NCBI RefSeq assembly: GCF_000143415.4 | Contig: NW_003314270.1 | Coordinates: 1,044,722-1,108,721, forward strand | DNA length: 64,000 nucleotides | Reading direction: 5' to 3' | Source of the DNA: Selaginella moellendorffii | Taxonomy: Eukaryota; Streptophyta; Lycopodiopsida; Selaginellales; Selaginellaceae | Shown: positions 12,109-21,949 of the stretch, piece after piece | Layout: each line of letters opens with the position of its first letter | Position numbering within the stretch: the stretch's first letter is position 1 | Translations under genes and position numbers: made by a program | Notes under the pieces: generated by a model | The model's database searches: none | What the model was told of the DNA's origin: nothing | Seen by the model: only the letters and a program-made list of their open reading frames with translations

Positions 12109-14286
12109 TCACCGGATGAAGCGTTTAAGATGAGAGTGGTTGTGAGCATGTGGGAGCTCACGTCCCTCAGCATCAACTAGCACATATGCTCCACCTCCAA
12201 TGTGTCGCTGGACATAGTAGGGGCCGGTCCAGCGAGGGGAGAATTTCAAAGGTGGCGTGAACTCCTTGAGTAGAACGAGATCGCCATCCTCGAATGGTTC
12301 GGCAAACCGCTGGTGATCGATGACTGACTTAATCTTCTGCTTGCATTGAAGGAGATGTTTAGATGTGGATTGTCGCTGTTCTTCCAAGGCAAGAACCTCC
12401 AAGTCACGTGCATGAAGCTTGTCTTCATCGCTAAGCTGCATCGCTGCTGCGTATCGAAGTGAAAGCGAGAGTGATGGCACCTGGATCTCTATTGGAAGTA
12501 CGGCCTCTGTCCCATAGACAAGGGAAAATGGGGTCGCAGAGATGGATGTCTTGAAGGATGTCCGAAAGGCCCACAACACCGTAACCAAGTGCTCGTGCCA
12601 ACGCCTTGGGTGATCCTCCACAAGCTTTGAGATGACTGTCTTCAATATCTTGTTGCTAGACTCCGCCTGGCCATTGCACTCCGGATAATAGCTGCTGCTT
12701 TTCACGTGCTTGACCTGTAGTTGCTGGAGAAGATGCTGCATCACCTGCCCGAGGAAGCCGCTGCCACGATCGGAAACCAAAACAGCAGGAACTCCAAATC
12801 GGCAAATGATGTACTCGTAGACAAACTTTGCTGTAGACTGCTGATCTGCCTGTCGCAAAGGGGTGGCCTCAACCCATTTTGTGAAATAGTCCGTCGCCAC
12901 GATGATGTATCGCTGTCCTTTTGAGCTCGGTGGGTTGATCAGGCCAACGAAGTCAAGTCCCCACTGGAAAAAGGGACCCGGAGAAGTGATGATCTGGAAA
13001 GGAAGACGTGGAACATGGCTCCGGGGGTTGAACCGTTGGCACTGCTCACATGACTTTGCATAGGCCAAGCTGTCCTGGTGAATCTGAGGCCAAAAGTAGC
13101 CATGGCGCAAGAGGAGCTGTGCTGTAACCCATCCCGAGAAATGCCCTGCACAAGAGTGGAAAGCGCGAAGGAGCTCAGGGACCTCATGTTCCCCCACACA
13201 CCGCAACAAAACTTCCTGAGAAGTCCTCCTATAAAGGTGCCCATCAAGAAGGCAAAACCCCCGTGCTCGGATCTCCAATGCCTTTTGTTGTACTGGTGAG
13301 GAATCTACTGTAAACTGACCTGAATCCAGGTACACCGCTACATCCTGTAATGCTGCTGGGACCACAAAGGAGGTAGCTTCAGCAACCAGGAACTCGCTTG
13401 GATCCATCACACGCTTCCACCGCATGTGAAAAGTTGGTTGGAACTCTTGGATGGTCACAATCCAAGATAAAGTACGAGGACTATGAACCGGTCGCTGTAA
13501 AAGAAAGGTCAGCACATTAAAATAGACATGGAAATGGATACGGGCTCCAGCGAGAAAGTGACGGAATCGCTCCAAGGTGTAAACAACAGCCACTGCTTCT
13601 TTTTCCGCATCCACATATTTCTTTTCAGTCTCCTTGAACGAATGTGAGGCATAATATGTTGCATGTGGTGGCTTGCCAGGCTGTGAACATTGGCAAAGGC
13701 ATACTCCAAAAGCCTCTGTACCCGTTGTGATGTAAATGTCAAAAGGAAGTTGTCGTTCTGGTGGTTGGAGTACCGGGGCCGTGCGGAGTGACTGCTGTAG
13801 TGACTCAAAGGCTTGTTGTTGGGACTCACCCCAAATAAATGGAACACTGTGTTGTAGCAAAGCTACCAGAGGCCATGAACGTGCAGCATAATTGTGGATG
13901 AAACGGCGAAAGAAACCCGTTTGCCCAAGGAAACTGCGAGGCTGCTTCAAGTTGGTTGGTGGGTTCCAATCCAGAATCTCCTGAGCCTTGGCTACCTGGG
14001 GTTTGATCCCATCCTGAGAGACGTCAAAGCCCAGTAACCGGCCTTCGGTTACCCCGAATTTACACTTTGCCGGGTTCAATGAAAACCTGTGGTGTCGGCA
14101 GCGAGTGAAAATCTGTTCCAAGTGCATAAGGTGATCCTCAAAGGAGTCCGAGGTCGTGCACAGATCATCCATATACACCCTCAAGGCACCTCCAATCAAG
14201 TCGTGAAAGGCATGGGTCATAAAGCGCTGAAAAGTAGCTCCGGCGTTGCACAAGCCAAATGGGAGGACATTGAAAGCAAAGACGCC
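12109..14286 (-). CDS. RT palm - degenerate RNase H - integrase part of the polyprotein
   Basis: Continues in the same frame after the stop at 14287-14289; the first Met in the open part is at 14253. Numbered from that Met, the RT palm has YMDD at residues 27-30. RNase H follows at about 160-290, but the usual TDAS reads TTGT, the TDH-type Asp reads YFN and the ADALS end reads VAEA, so at least three catalytic positions are lost. Integrase begins near 370 with an H..H..CX2C zinc site (CEQC), then the core with LDFVGL, SDRGSGF and NGQAESSNK for Asp, Asp and Glu. The C-terminal barrel ends at HSHLKRFIR with no chromodomain. Confidence 0.88.
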   Translation of the reverse strand, partial: GVFAFNVLPFGLCNAGATFQRFMTHAFHDLIGGALRVYMDDLCTTSDSFEDHLMHLEQIFTRCRHHRFSLNPAKCKFGVTEGRLLGFDVSQDGIKPQVAKAQEILDWNPPTNLKQPRSFLGQTGFFRRFIHNYAARSWPLVALLQHSVPFIWGESQQQAFESLQQSLRTAPVLQPPERQLPFDIYITTGTEAFGVCLCQCSQPGKPPHATYYASHSFKETEKKYVDAEKEAVAVVYTLERFRHFLAGARIHFHVYFNVLTFLLQRPVHSPRTLSWIVTIQEFQPTFHMRWKRVMDPSEFLVAEATSFVVPAALQDVAVYLDSGQFTVDSSPVQQKALEIRARGFCLLDGHLYRRTSQEVLLRCVGEHEVPELLRAFHSCAGHFSGWVTAQLLLRHGYFWPQIHQDSLAYAKSCEQCQRFNPRSHVPRLPFQIITSPGPFFQWGLDFVGLINPPSSKGQRYIIVATDYFTKWVEATPLRQADQQSTAKFVYEYIICRFGVPAVLVSDRGSGFLGQVMQHLLQQLQVKHVKSSSYYPECNGQAESSNKILKTVISKLVEDHPRRWHEHLVTVLWAFRTSFKTSISATPFSLVYGTEAVLPIEIQVPSLSLSLRYAAAMQLSDEDKLHARDLEVLALEEQRQSTSKHLLQCKQKIKSVIDHQRFAEPFEDGDLVLLKEFTPPLKFSPRWTGPYYVQRHIGGGAYVLVDAEGRELPHAHNHSHLKRFIR

Positions 14287-17200
14287 CTAAGGTGTCCGAA
14301 AGGCCGTAAGATCTCGATGATCTGGATGAATGAAGATCTGGTTGTACCCTGAAAAGCCATCCATGAAAGAGTAGTATCGGTGGCCAGCCATCTCATCCAC
14401 AATCGCATCGATAAACGGAGTTGGAAAGTGATCTTTAACAGTTGCCTTGTTCAAGTCTCGAAAATCAATGCAGAGGCGGAGTTTTCCATTTGCCTTGCGT
14501 GCAGGGACGAGATTGGCCACCCACTCTGAGCTCTCCAAAGGGTAAATAAAGCCGGCTGCCAGAAGTCGCTCGATCTCCAACTTCATCTCTGAGTGAGCTG
14601 CCGGGCTGAAACGCCGCATTTTTTGACAGACTGGTTTGGCTGACTCTGAAAGCACGATACTGTGCATGATTGTGTCCATGGGAACTCCTGGGAGCTGGCT
14701 GTAGTCCCAAGCAAACACGTCCTTGAAACAGTGAAGGAGATCCAAGAGCTTTGCTACATTTGTTGGAGCAAGTGATGTGGCGATAAAGACCGGGTCCTTG
14801 TCATCACCTAGAAAAACGGCATGAACCCTGAAGTCTGGAGAAACCTTGGTTTCAGGAGGCTCTATCTTTGATTCTTCCCTGACCCTGGAAACCAAAGAGC
14901 AGGGAGTGCCTTTAGCTTCTCGCATCGTGGTGATTGCTTGGTGTGATAACCTGTCTGCCCAAAAGTTTTCTTCACGGGGGACACTTTGAAAAGACACCTC
15001 AGAGAACTCATCCTTTAGGTTGAACGCCCGCTGCCATAGCTCTTTCAGGTTCTCTTTGTGGACTTGGTATTCCCCAGTAAGTTGGCGTATGATGAGTTGC
15101 GCATCTCCAACGAAATGGACTAGCCTAAATTTGAGATCTGTGGCCAGCTTCATGGCACTGATGGCCGCCAAGTACTCTGCTTCATTAGCTGATGTTGCTG
15201 GCAAAGTGATAGAGAGGTCGGCTACTTTGTTCTCTGCAGGATCAATCATCCAAACTCCAATGCCGGCAACCTGGTTTTTGGGGCATAAAGCACCGTCAAA
15301 ATAAGCTGTAATCATAGGAGTGTCCTCTTCCTCAAATAAAGATGCTGGGGACACCACATCCGGCAAGACTGTCTCTGGTGAGTCTAATAAGAACGTTGCT
15401 GTTGGATCCAGAGTCTTTGTTTGTTGTTCTCTTTGCTTCTGATGCTCTGAGCGCTCGATGTCCAATGCAAGGACTGCAGCCAGGTACTCCGCAAGCGAAG
15501 GGAGATCCTCCACCAAAGTCCAGTCCAAGTCTGGTGCTAAAGTTTCAGTGTAATACCCTTGGATCTGTACCGGGGGCTCCACAGTAGGAAATTCAGAACT
15601 CAAAGAGCTATAACTCGCATGCAGCACGTCCGATTTGCTTGATTCTTCCTGCCAATTGTGTGACTGGATGTCATCTTCCGTCTCCAAAAAACAGCATGAC
15701 AAAATATGCTCGAAGTCGTCAGCTACCGTGATTTTAGTAGGAAAATGCTGGCTGTCTAACACCTCAAAGAGTTGCTGAGGAGAATCGAGTTCAGCTATGT
15801 CCTGTGAAAGATGGGCTTGGTCTGGGGTGACTGTGTCATCAAGATCCATAAGAGAGAGTTGGTCCCATGCAAGAAACGAATCAAGGAGCCCTTCCTCTAT
15901 CAAGAAACACTCTGAAAAGCTGGATATGTGAGCCCGTATCCTATAAGCCCTGCCCTCAAATAAAGAGGGCCTTTCCAGAGGCTCGGCCTTACTCTCAAAT
16001 AAAGAGAGTGAAGTTGAGAGATGTCTCGGGCTACCTGACTCACCTCCAACCGTGTCAATCGCATTGCATGAGGAAGCATCTGCCATATAGATGGTTGACG
16101 CCACTGCCAACTCAGGAAAAACCTCTGTGAGGTCGGGAGGAAAGTATGGTGTGGAGGCCATCTTAGTCCGAGCTTGCTGGGCTTGTTGAGAAAGAGCTCT
16201 GCCGTGGTTGTTGAGAAAGGTGGCGCTATGGGTTCCATTGCTAATTTCCAACTTGCCTTGTGCACTATCAATGGTGCAATGGGCTGTGACTTGCCATGAG
16301 CGGCCAAGGATGATAGAGTCCTTCAAAGAGGATGTTTCAAGACGTTGGTAGTCAACCACGAGGAAATCTACCTCAGAAATAACACCCTGCACTGAGACCT
16401 TGACACCATAGCAAATTCCTGCCGGAGGAACGGTGTGGTTGGCGAAGGTTTTGAGCACGATGGAGGAGCTCTCAGTGATCTGTAGCTGTGCTGAAAGGGC
16501 AGCTTCGAGAGAGATAATGTTGCTTCCAAAACCGGAGTCAACCAAAGCATCCATCCTACAAGAGGAAGTACCGATCTGCACCGGGACGAAGAACGGACCA
16601 GGATCTCCTCCATATCTTGTCATATTGACAATGTGCACCTCTTGAGGAGTCCTCTTGAGAGTGCTCTCTGGTGTTCCTGACCGTGCAAACTTCTCCAAAT
16701 GCTGGCCAAATCCCGGGACAAGGCACAACATATCTCGGAGCGAAAAGGTGACAGGAGTGTCAACCAGCTGTTGAAGAACCGGCTCCGGAACAGGAGTAGC
16801 TGCTGGTGAGATCTCAGGAGGAGAAGAGAGGAGTGACTTGAAGGGGAGTTTACAAGCCACCCTCTGTGTCACTGGGCCTGAGGCCAACGGAGAGTCGCTC
16901 TCAACTGGCGCTGGGGGATCTATGGTAGGCTGAGTGGCTACCTTCTTCTTCGCTTGGGCTTGAGTGGCTGCAGTTTGCTGTTGTTGCCTATAAAGTTCCT
17001 CGGCTACCAAAATCGTGTTGACTAATGAGACTGGTGCCTTGCCTTTGCTTGACAAAGGGGCTGCCTCAATTGCTTGTCGCTCCAACTGCTCCTGATATGT
17101 CCCTGGACCCTGAGGCTGTGTGGAGTTATCAACAAAGGGATGTTGTTGGACACGTTGAGAAGATAGAGGCTGAAGCTCTGGGTGAAGCTTGAAGCAGCGC

Positions 17201-17904
17201 TGTGTGTTGTGTGTGTTCGTCTCGCAGTGAGTGCACCAACGGGACTTAAATCTGCATTCCCGAGCTGTAGCGGCCTCTTTCTTGGACTCCACCAGCTCCT
17301 GGAGCAGTTTGTCATGGTGTGATTGCTGTTGAAGAATGATCTCCTTCAGCTGCCGCATCTCATTGGCAAAGTTCTCAAGAGCCGGAGGTGTACGCTCAAC
17401 AGCAACAGGCTTTGATGTGGACGGGCAAATAGTGGCACAAGGTGACTCTGACGGGATGATGGCTTGGTCAAAATCAACTCTAGCAATCCCCAAGTCGACC
17501 AGAAGCTCTCTTTCCAGCTTTGTGGCAAACGAAAATGCCTCACGGCAAGACCTGAAAGTCTTCTTAAGAAGTTTCCGCTGCAAGTTCCCACGCAGACCTG
17601 CTGTGAATGCTGTGATCCCCTGTTGCTCATCTTGGACTACTCTGCGATCCCAACACTGCTTCCAGTAAGCTCGAAAGCGTGTGATGTAGTCAAGAACAGT
17701 CTCGTGAGCACCCTGTCGGAACGAAAAAAGGTCGACAAGTAGCCGATTTGTGGGTTTTTCTTCAACGAAGCGTTCTCTGAAAGAAGCAAGTAGTGTCTGG
17801 AAGTCTGTCTGGTCCTCTGGGAGGAGAGAATCTGCCCAAGTTGCTGCTTTGCCTTCGAGAGACTGCAGGAAGTCGCGGCACATACGATCATCGTCGACGA
17901 TCAT
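14287..17904 (-). CDS. Gag - zinc knuckle - protease - RNase H - RT fingers polyprotein
   Basis: 1205 codons open. Residues 1-160 are a retrotransposon gag domain (ATWADSLL, FVEEKPTNRL, YITRFRAYW). A CX2CX4HX4C knuckle sits at C224, C227, H232 and C237. The retropepsin motif is D456-S457-G458 with ILGRSW near 532. Residues 866-990 are an RNase H with D870 (YFDGA), E910 (NEAEYLA), D934 (VGDAQL) and D984 (WADRLSH). RT starts near 1085, with LCIDFRDLNKAT and MDGFSGYNQ. The frame ends at a TAG where the family has Trp in the conserved 'TPWG' step of RT, a single G-to-A change. Residues 540-860 are acidic spacer with no recognised domain. The true gag start is upstream, in another frame. Confidence 0.88.
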   Translation of the reverse strand: MIVDDDRMCRDFLQSLEGKAATWADSLLPEDQTDFQTLLASFRERFVEEKPTNRLLVDLFSFRQGAHETVLDYITRFRAYWKQCWDRRVVQDEQQGITAFTAGLRGNLQRKLLKKTFRSCREAFSFATKLERELLVDLGIARVDFDQAIIPSESPCATICPSTSKPVAVERTPPALENFANEMRQLKEIILQQQSHHDKLLQELVESKKEAATARECRFKSRWCTHCETNTHNTQRCFKLHPELQPLSSQRVQQHPFVDNSTQPQGPGTYQEQLERQAIEAAPLSSKGKAPVSLVNTILVAEELYRQQQQTAATQAQAKKKVATQPTIDPPAPVESDSPLASGPVTQRVACKLPFKSLLSSPPEISPAATPVPEPVLQQLVDTPVTFSLRDMLCLVPGFGQHLEKFARSGTPESTLKRTPQEVHIVNMTRYGGDPGPFFVPVQIGTSSCRMDALVDSGFGSNIISLEAALSAQLQITESSSIVLKTFANHTVPPAGICYGVKVSVQGVISEVDFLVVDYQRLETSSLKDSIILGRSWQVTAHCTIDSAQGKLEISNGTHSATFLNNHGRALSQQAQQARTKMASTPYFPPDLTEVFPELAVASTIYMADASSCNAIDTVGGESGSPRHLSTSLSLFESKAEPLERPSLFEGRAYRIRAHISSFSECFLIEEGLLDSFLAWDQLSLMDLDDTVTPDQAHLSQDIAELDSPQQLFEVLDSQHFPTKITVADDFEHILSCCFLETEDDIQSHNWQEESSKSDVLHASYSSLSSEFPTVEPPVQIQGYYTETLAPDLDWTLVEDLPSLAEYLAAVLALDIERSEHQKQREQQTKTLDPTATFLLDSPETVLPDVVSPASLFEEEDTPMITAYFDGALCPKNQVAGIGVWMIDPAENKVADLSITLPATSANEAEYLAAISAMKLATDLKFRLVHFVGDAQLIIRQLTGEYQVHKENLKELWQRAFNLKDEFSEVSFQSVPREENFWADRLSHQAITTMREAKGTPCSLVSRVREESKIEPPETKVSPDFRVHAVFLGDDKDPVFIATSLAPTNVAKLLDLLHCFKDVFAWDYSQLPGVPMDTIMHSIVLSESAKPVCQKMRRFSPAAHSEMKLEIERLLAAGFIYPLESSEWVANLVPARKANGKLRLCIDFRDLNKATVKDHFPTPFIDAIVDEMAGHRYYSFMDGFSGYNQIFIHPDHRDLTAFRTP
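14935..15309 (-). other. RNase H domain (archaeal-like type) upstream of RT
   Basis: A self-contained RNase HI fold within the gag-pol frame. The order D-E-D-D is complete: TAYFDGALCPKNQVAGIG, NEAEYLAAISAM, VHFVGDAQLIIRQL and REENFWADRLSH. The N-E-A-E-Y-L-A helix resembles plant and archaeal RNase HI-like domains acquired by some gypsy elements more than the gypsy RNase H. In elements I know, such an extra domain lies after RT; here it sits between protease and RT. Confidence 0.85.
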
Positions 17905-18245
17905 GTTTGTGGTGCAGTAGTAATCAAAGCGACTAATATGCGATGTTGGAGAGACTGTTCCAACACCTGAAAGACTGGCAGATCACTCCCCTTTTGCAGA
18001 ACATGGAGCTGAGGTCGAGCTAAGGGTGGCTGCGCCATAGCTCGTAGATCTAAGTCACTGGAATCTGTCGAGGAGGAAGAGGACTCGGCCCAAGAAGGTG
18101 CAGTGTCGTACCTAAGCTGCCTTTGGATGTTGAAAAGTTTACTCCGTACCTTAGGGCCTTGAGGTATGGTGAAAGGGTGCCAATTCGTCATACGTCTAGT
18201 TTGTACCGGCATCAAATACCCTGAACACTGCAAATGCCCGATCAA
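17901..18245 (-). pseudogene. N-terminal gag piece, out of frame
   Basis: 114 codons (MIGHLQCSGY..), rich in Ser/Asp near the middle. Its last 45 codons overlap the start of the long polyprotein frame. Reading continuity (..SDLPVFQ, then ..HISRFDYYCTTNMIVDDD in the next frame) points to a single missing base near 17968. Gag is therefore probably one long frame in the parent element. Confidence 0.65.
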
Positions 18246-19343
18246 GGCAACTGGGTTGACAGGAGCAAGAAGATTGTAGGCTAGTGCTCAAGTTGCTCAA
18301 AATGCCTTTGATTCGACCGCTGAAGTAGCTACTGGAGTAGCCGCTGGAGGAGCCACTAGAGTAGCCGTTGGAGTAGCCACTGGAGTAGCCGGTAGCCGGT
18401 AACCGGGGTAGTCGCTAGAGCAGCCACTGGAGTAGCCGCGGGAGTAGCCGGTAGCCGATAAGCGGGGGCCTGTGACCTGTAACCGGTAACCCCTACTCTC
18501 GCTCCTACTCCTGCACTTGCTCCAACACCAACTCCTATCCCTGTGCCTATTCCTATTGTCCCTGTTTCTACGCCAACTCTTGTTCCTGCTCCTCCTGTTC
18601 CTGTTCCTACGGTTACCTGTTCCTTGAAGATTGCTTCGTTCCCAAGGAACCCTCAACGAAGTTTAACCCAAAAGAGAAAAATGAGTCCTCTAGTCTTGAT
18701 CCTTCGCCACTTTGATTGTTGGTGGGCTCGTTGGAAAGAGCTCAGCCCCGTCTACCTTATATCGCAAGAATTTGGGAAGAAACTGCCTCAAAATCCATGA
18801 AGAGGTAGCCTAGAACGCCAACATTATGGAAAAACATGTGCATGTCCATGATGTAGATCGACACTAAGGCGCCGTTGGTACTTCTCGAAAGCCTAGGACC
18901 AGGAGCACCTCTAGAAATAAACGGCATCCAAAACCAAGCCTGGAGGAGCATGAATTCCTACCACAAAGATAACCCAATCTAGCCGGAGAAGAAAATCCTT
19001 TTGCATGCCGTCAATTCTCCCAAATCTAGTGCCAAGAACTACCACTACTCATAGATCTAGGCCAAATCTACAAGCCCAAATGCACTACCTTGAGAAATTC
19101 GGCTGAGGATCCAGGCGAGAAAGTGAAAACCCCAAAATGCTCATCCGACCGAGCCAAGAAACGTTGTATCTCTTCAAATACTGCACGGCTTGATGAGCGC
19201 CATACCTTTCTGGAAAGAGGAGCTCCAGACCTATCCAACACACTCAAGATCAAAGAAAACCACCACAAAATGAACAAGGAATTCCTTCCCAAACTCTGCG
19301 GCCAAAAGAAAAGAGGGAAATGACGCTTCAGAAAGTCCTGCGC
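18246..19343 (-). other. 5' leader of nested element with GTAGCC minisatellite
   Basis: No supported gene. At 18318-18470 there are repeats of the form 'gtagccnctggagtagcc', then GGTAACC repeats and 'ctctcgctcctactcctg' (about 18480-18515), then Pro/Val-type 'cctgttcctgctcct' repeats to 18620. The low-complexity open frame at 18297-18656 is a by-product of these repeats. Confidence 0.7.
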
Positions 19344-19361
19344 TTCACGCCGGGTTCACCA
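19344..19361 (-). other. Primer-binding site of nested element
   Basis: On the - strand the sequence TGGTGAACCCGGCGTGAA starts two bases after the 5' LTR. TGG complements a tRNA CCA end. It is not the initiator-Met site used by the outer element, and I could not name the tRNA. Confidence 0.6.
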
Positions 19362-19363
19362 TT

Positions 19364-19550
19364 TGTTGGAGGAAGGAGGGGTGCTTCCCCCAACACTCGC
19401 TCAAACACGAGAAATGCTTCACTGCTCTCCACAAAATGCCCCCCCTCGCCCTTGTGAGGCAAGGGTTTTATACAAGGAAGATGGGGAATATTCTGAGGAC
19501 CAGAATATTCCCTCCCTCTCTCTCACTCTCTCGGTGGCCACACCCTAACA
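19364..19550 (-). repeat. 5' LTR of nested element
   Basis: 187 bp, partner of 10580-10766. Followed on the outer side by the target duplicate cgctt at 19551-19555 and on the inner side by a PBS. Confidence 0.92.
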
Positions 19551-21934
19551 CGCTTACATTGCTGGCATATAGGGCAGGAATAGACATAATCCGCTATATC
19601 ACCTTCCATACTAGACCAGAAAAATCCTTTTTTCAATGAAGCCAGAGTCTTTCACTGTCCACCATGTCCCGCTCCTGGAACATCATGATGTTCCCGCAGA
19701 AATAACTACTGAAAATCCTTAGAGGGGAGATACAATCTTTCTTGCTTATAGAATATAAGCCCATCCCGAACTGAGAAGTGAAGCTTTACATTGGTGCGGC
19801 TAGCAACTTTCACTACTTCGCTACCAGGGTCCTGCTTCGACAACTCCGCATGGCATAAGATTGCCTTCGCCAATAGATCACTTCCATATGAAGCTCGAAT
19901 GTCCTCCAACCAGTCCAAACTGATTGCTGATATTGCCCAGAACTGAGCCTGACGACTCAATGCATCCAGAACAATATTATCTTTACCAGGTTTATATATG
20001 ATTTCAATATCATATCTAGCAAGCTTCTCTTGCCAACGAGCTTGCTTCGGCATAAGCTTAGGCTGCGTAGCAAAGTAGCTTAGTGTGTTACTATCCATAT
20101 AAACCTTAGAATGTCCACCCAAGTAGTGTGTTCAGTGTTCCAAGGCCGACACTATAGCAAACATCTCTTTCTCATGTGTTGGCCATCTTCGCTAAGTTTC
20201 ATCCAATTTCTTGGAATAGAATGCAACGGGACAACCATGTCACCTTAGCGTAACACCAACCGCTTTGTCACAATCTTGCTGTAACACGGCACCAATAACA
20301 TAGCCAGATGCACCATAATGCACTTCGAAGGGTTTATCAAGATCTGGGATCCTGAGAATAGGAACTGTAGTCAAGATCTCCTTCAACTGTACAAAAGCAC
20401 GCTGGCAAGCTGGTGTCCAATGAAACGGAATACTACTCTTTGTCAACTCAGTTAATAGAAGAGCAATTCTTGCAAAATTGCGGACAAACTTGCGATAGTA
20501 TCTAGCCAAACCAAGAAAGGAACGAACATCTGATACAGTGGTCGAGACTTCCCAAGTCTTCACTGCTTCCACCTTCTATAGATCGACTTCAATCACACCA
20601 CCATCAACTATATGTCCAAGAAAGTTTACATGCAATTGACCAAAAGCACATTTACTTTCCTTAGTATACAGTTTGTGTTCGCGCAACTTCTGAAACACCA
20701 GCTCCAAGTGTTTCAAATGATCCTCCAATGTTTCACTAAAGACTAGAACATCGTCGATATATAGGACAACAAATGCATCCAAATAATCTCCAAATATTTT
20801 ATCCATCATAGTGTTGAACGTTGCTGGAGCATTGCATAACCCGAACGGCATGACAAGGAACTCATAAGATCCGTACCAAGTCTTAAAGGTTGTCTTCTCC
20901 ACATCTTGATCCACCACTCGTATCTGACAATACCCAGACCGCAAATCAAGTCGCATAAAATACTTAGCCTTTAAGAGTTGGTCAAACAAGTCATCAATGC
21001 GTGGCAAAGGATAACTATTTTTAACCATGATCTTGTTGAGTGCCTGATAGTCAATACACATCCTCATAGTTCCATCCTTTTTCATAACAAAAAGGACCAG
21101 TGCTCCATAAGGTGACTTGCTTGGTCAGATATGACCTTTGTCAAGAAGCTCCGTGAGTTGCTTCTTGAGTTCAGCCATCTCCTTGATCTTCAGACAATAC
21201 AAAGCCTTTGTAAGTGGTTTAGAACCCAGAATAACCTTAATCCAATGATCAACCTCACGGATAGGAGGTAGCCCTGGTAGTAAATCCTTTGGAAAGATAT
21301 CCTAATTCCTCTCTAACAACTCCAATATCTTCATTGGTACAAGATCAACTCTGTTGCTGATTCGAATTGAGTCACCAATACCCTCAGCTTCCATCACTTG
21401 AACCTAAAAGGTCCAACATCCCTTCTTAGCTCCTTTTTGAGCGGCCCTCGCAGTCAGGAACTTAGGATCCCAATCTTTTGAGGAGCGCTTTTGCAACTGG
21501 AAGGACACATCAGGACGTCCTTCTGACTTCAATGTGATATGACTTTGTCCAGCACCATAAATCCCTTTTATATATTTGTTGAAGAAGTCCATACCAAACA
21601 CTATCTGAAAATCTGGTATCTTCAACACTACCAAGTTCACTCTTTCTTTCCACTTGGATACTTTTATTGGAATATCACTCACAAACTTCCTGGCTACTTG
21701 CCCACCTTCTACAAACCAGAAGTGCATATGTGACATTTGCTCAGCATTCAATCCTAACAACTTAACTAAGTCTTTGGACATCACGTTGTGCGTAGCTCTC
21801 GTGTCAATCATCACTCGGACTCGGTGTCCATGGACAAATATCAATAGATCAGTGTTTGCATTGACTGCAAGAAAAGCTTGAGGAAAGTAACGAAAGTTAC
21901 TCACCTCTTCTTCCTCATAGTCTGCATTGACCAA
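19551..21934 (-). pseudogene. PR-RT-RNase H-integrase N-part of outer chromovirus
   Basis: Open pieces on the - strand in one colinear series. Protease (21404-21934) has the active-site triplet as D-T-R (IDTRATHNVMS), Gly changed to Arg. RT (20576-21085) has [20 protein letters not shown] and YIDDVLVFS. RNase H (20122-20572, continuing to about 19900) has HYGASGYVIGAVL, with the first Asp replaced by Gly, and ends DNIVLDALSR. Integrase N-terminal zinc region runs to the nested insertion (CPICQQC near 19555-19580). Stops separate the pieces near 20574, 21118-21124 and 21300-21400. The frame is interrupted at 19555 and resumes at 10579. Confidence 0.85.
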
Positions 21935-21949
21935 CTCGCCAACCCCTTA

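Larger units (their letters stand above)
10580..19550 (-). mobile_element. Nested Ty3/gypsy element with upstream RNase H
   Basis: A complete 8971-bp element on the - strand with 187-bp LTRs (10580-10766 and 19364-19550) that begin TGTTGG and end CTAACA on +. The target bases cgctt occur at 10576-10580 and again at 19551-19555; one T is shared with the LTR edge, so the duplication is 4 or 5 bp. Layout from its 5' end: LTR, 2-nt spacer, PBS, 1.1-kb leader, gag (18.0-17.4 kb), zinc knuckle, protease, RNase H with four acidic residues (15.3-14.9 kb), RT, second RNase H, integrase (to 12.1 kb), 1.3-kb 3' region and LTR. There is no chromodomain. A gag frameshift and one stop in RT disable it. The LTRs differ at only a few sites, suggesting fairly recent insertion. 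Confidence 0.9.

Noticed and set aside
10837-12112. Several 80- to 225-codon frames on the - strand
   Set aside because: They lie in the 3' non-coding region of the inner retroelement, overlap each other and are low-complexity.
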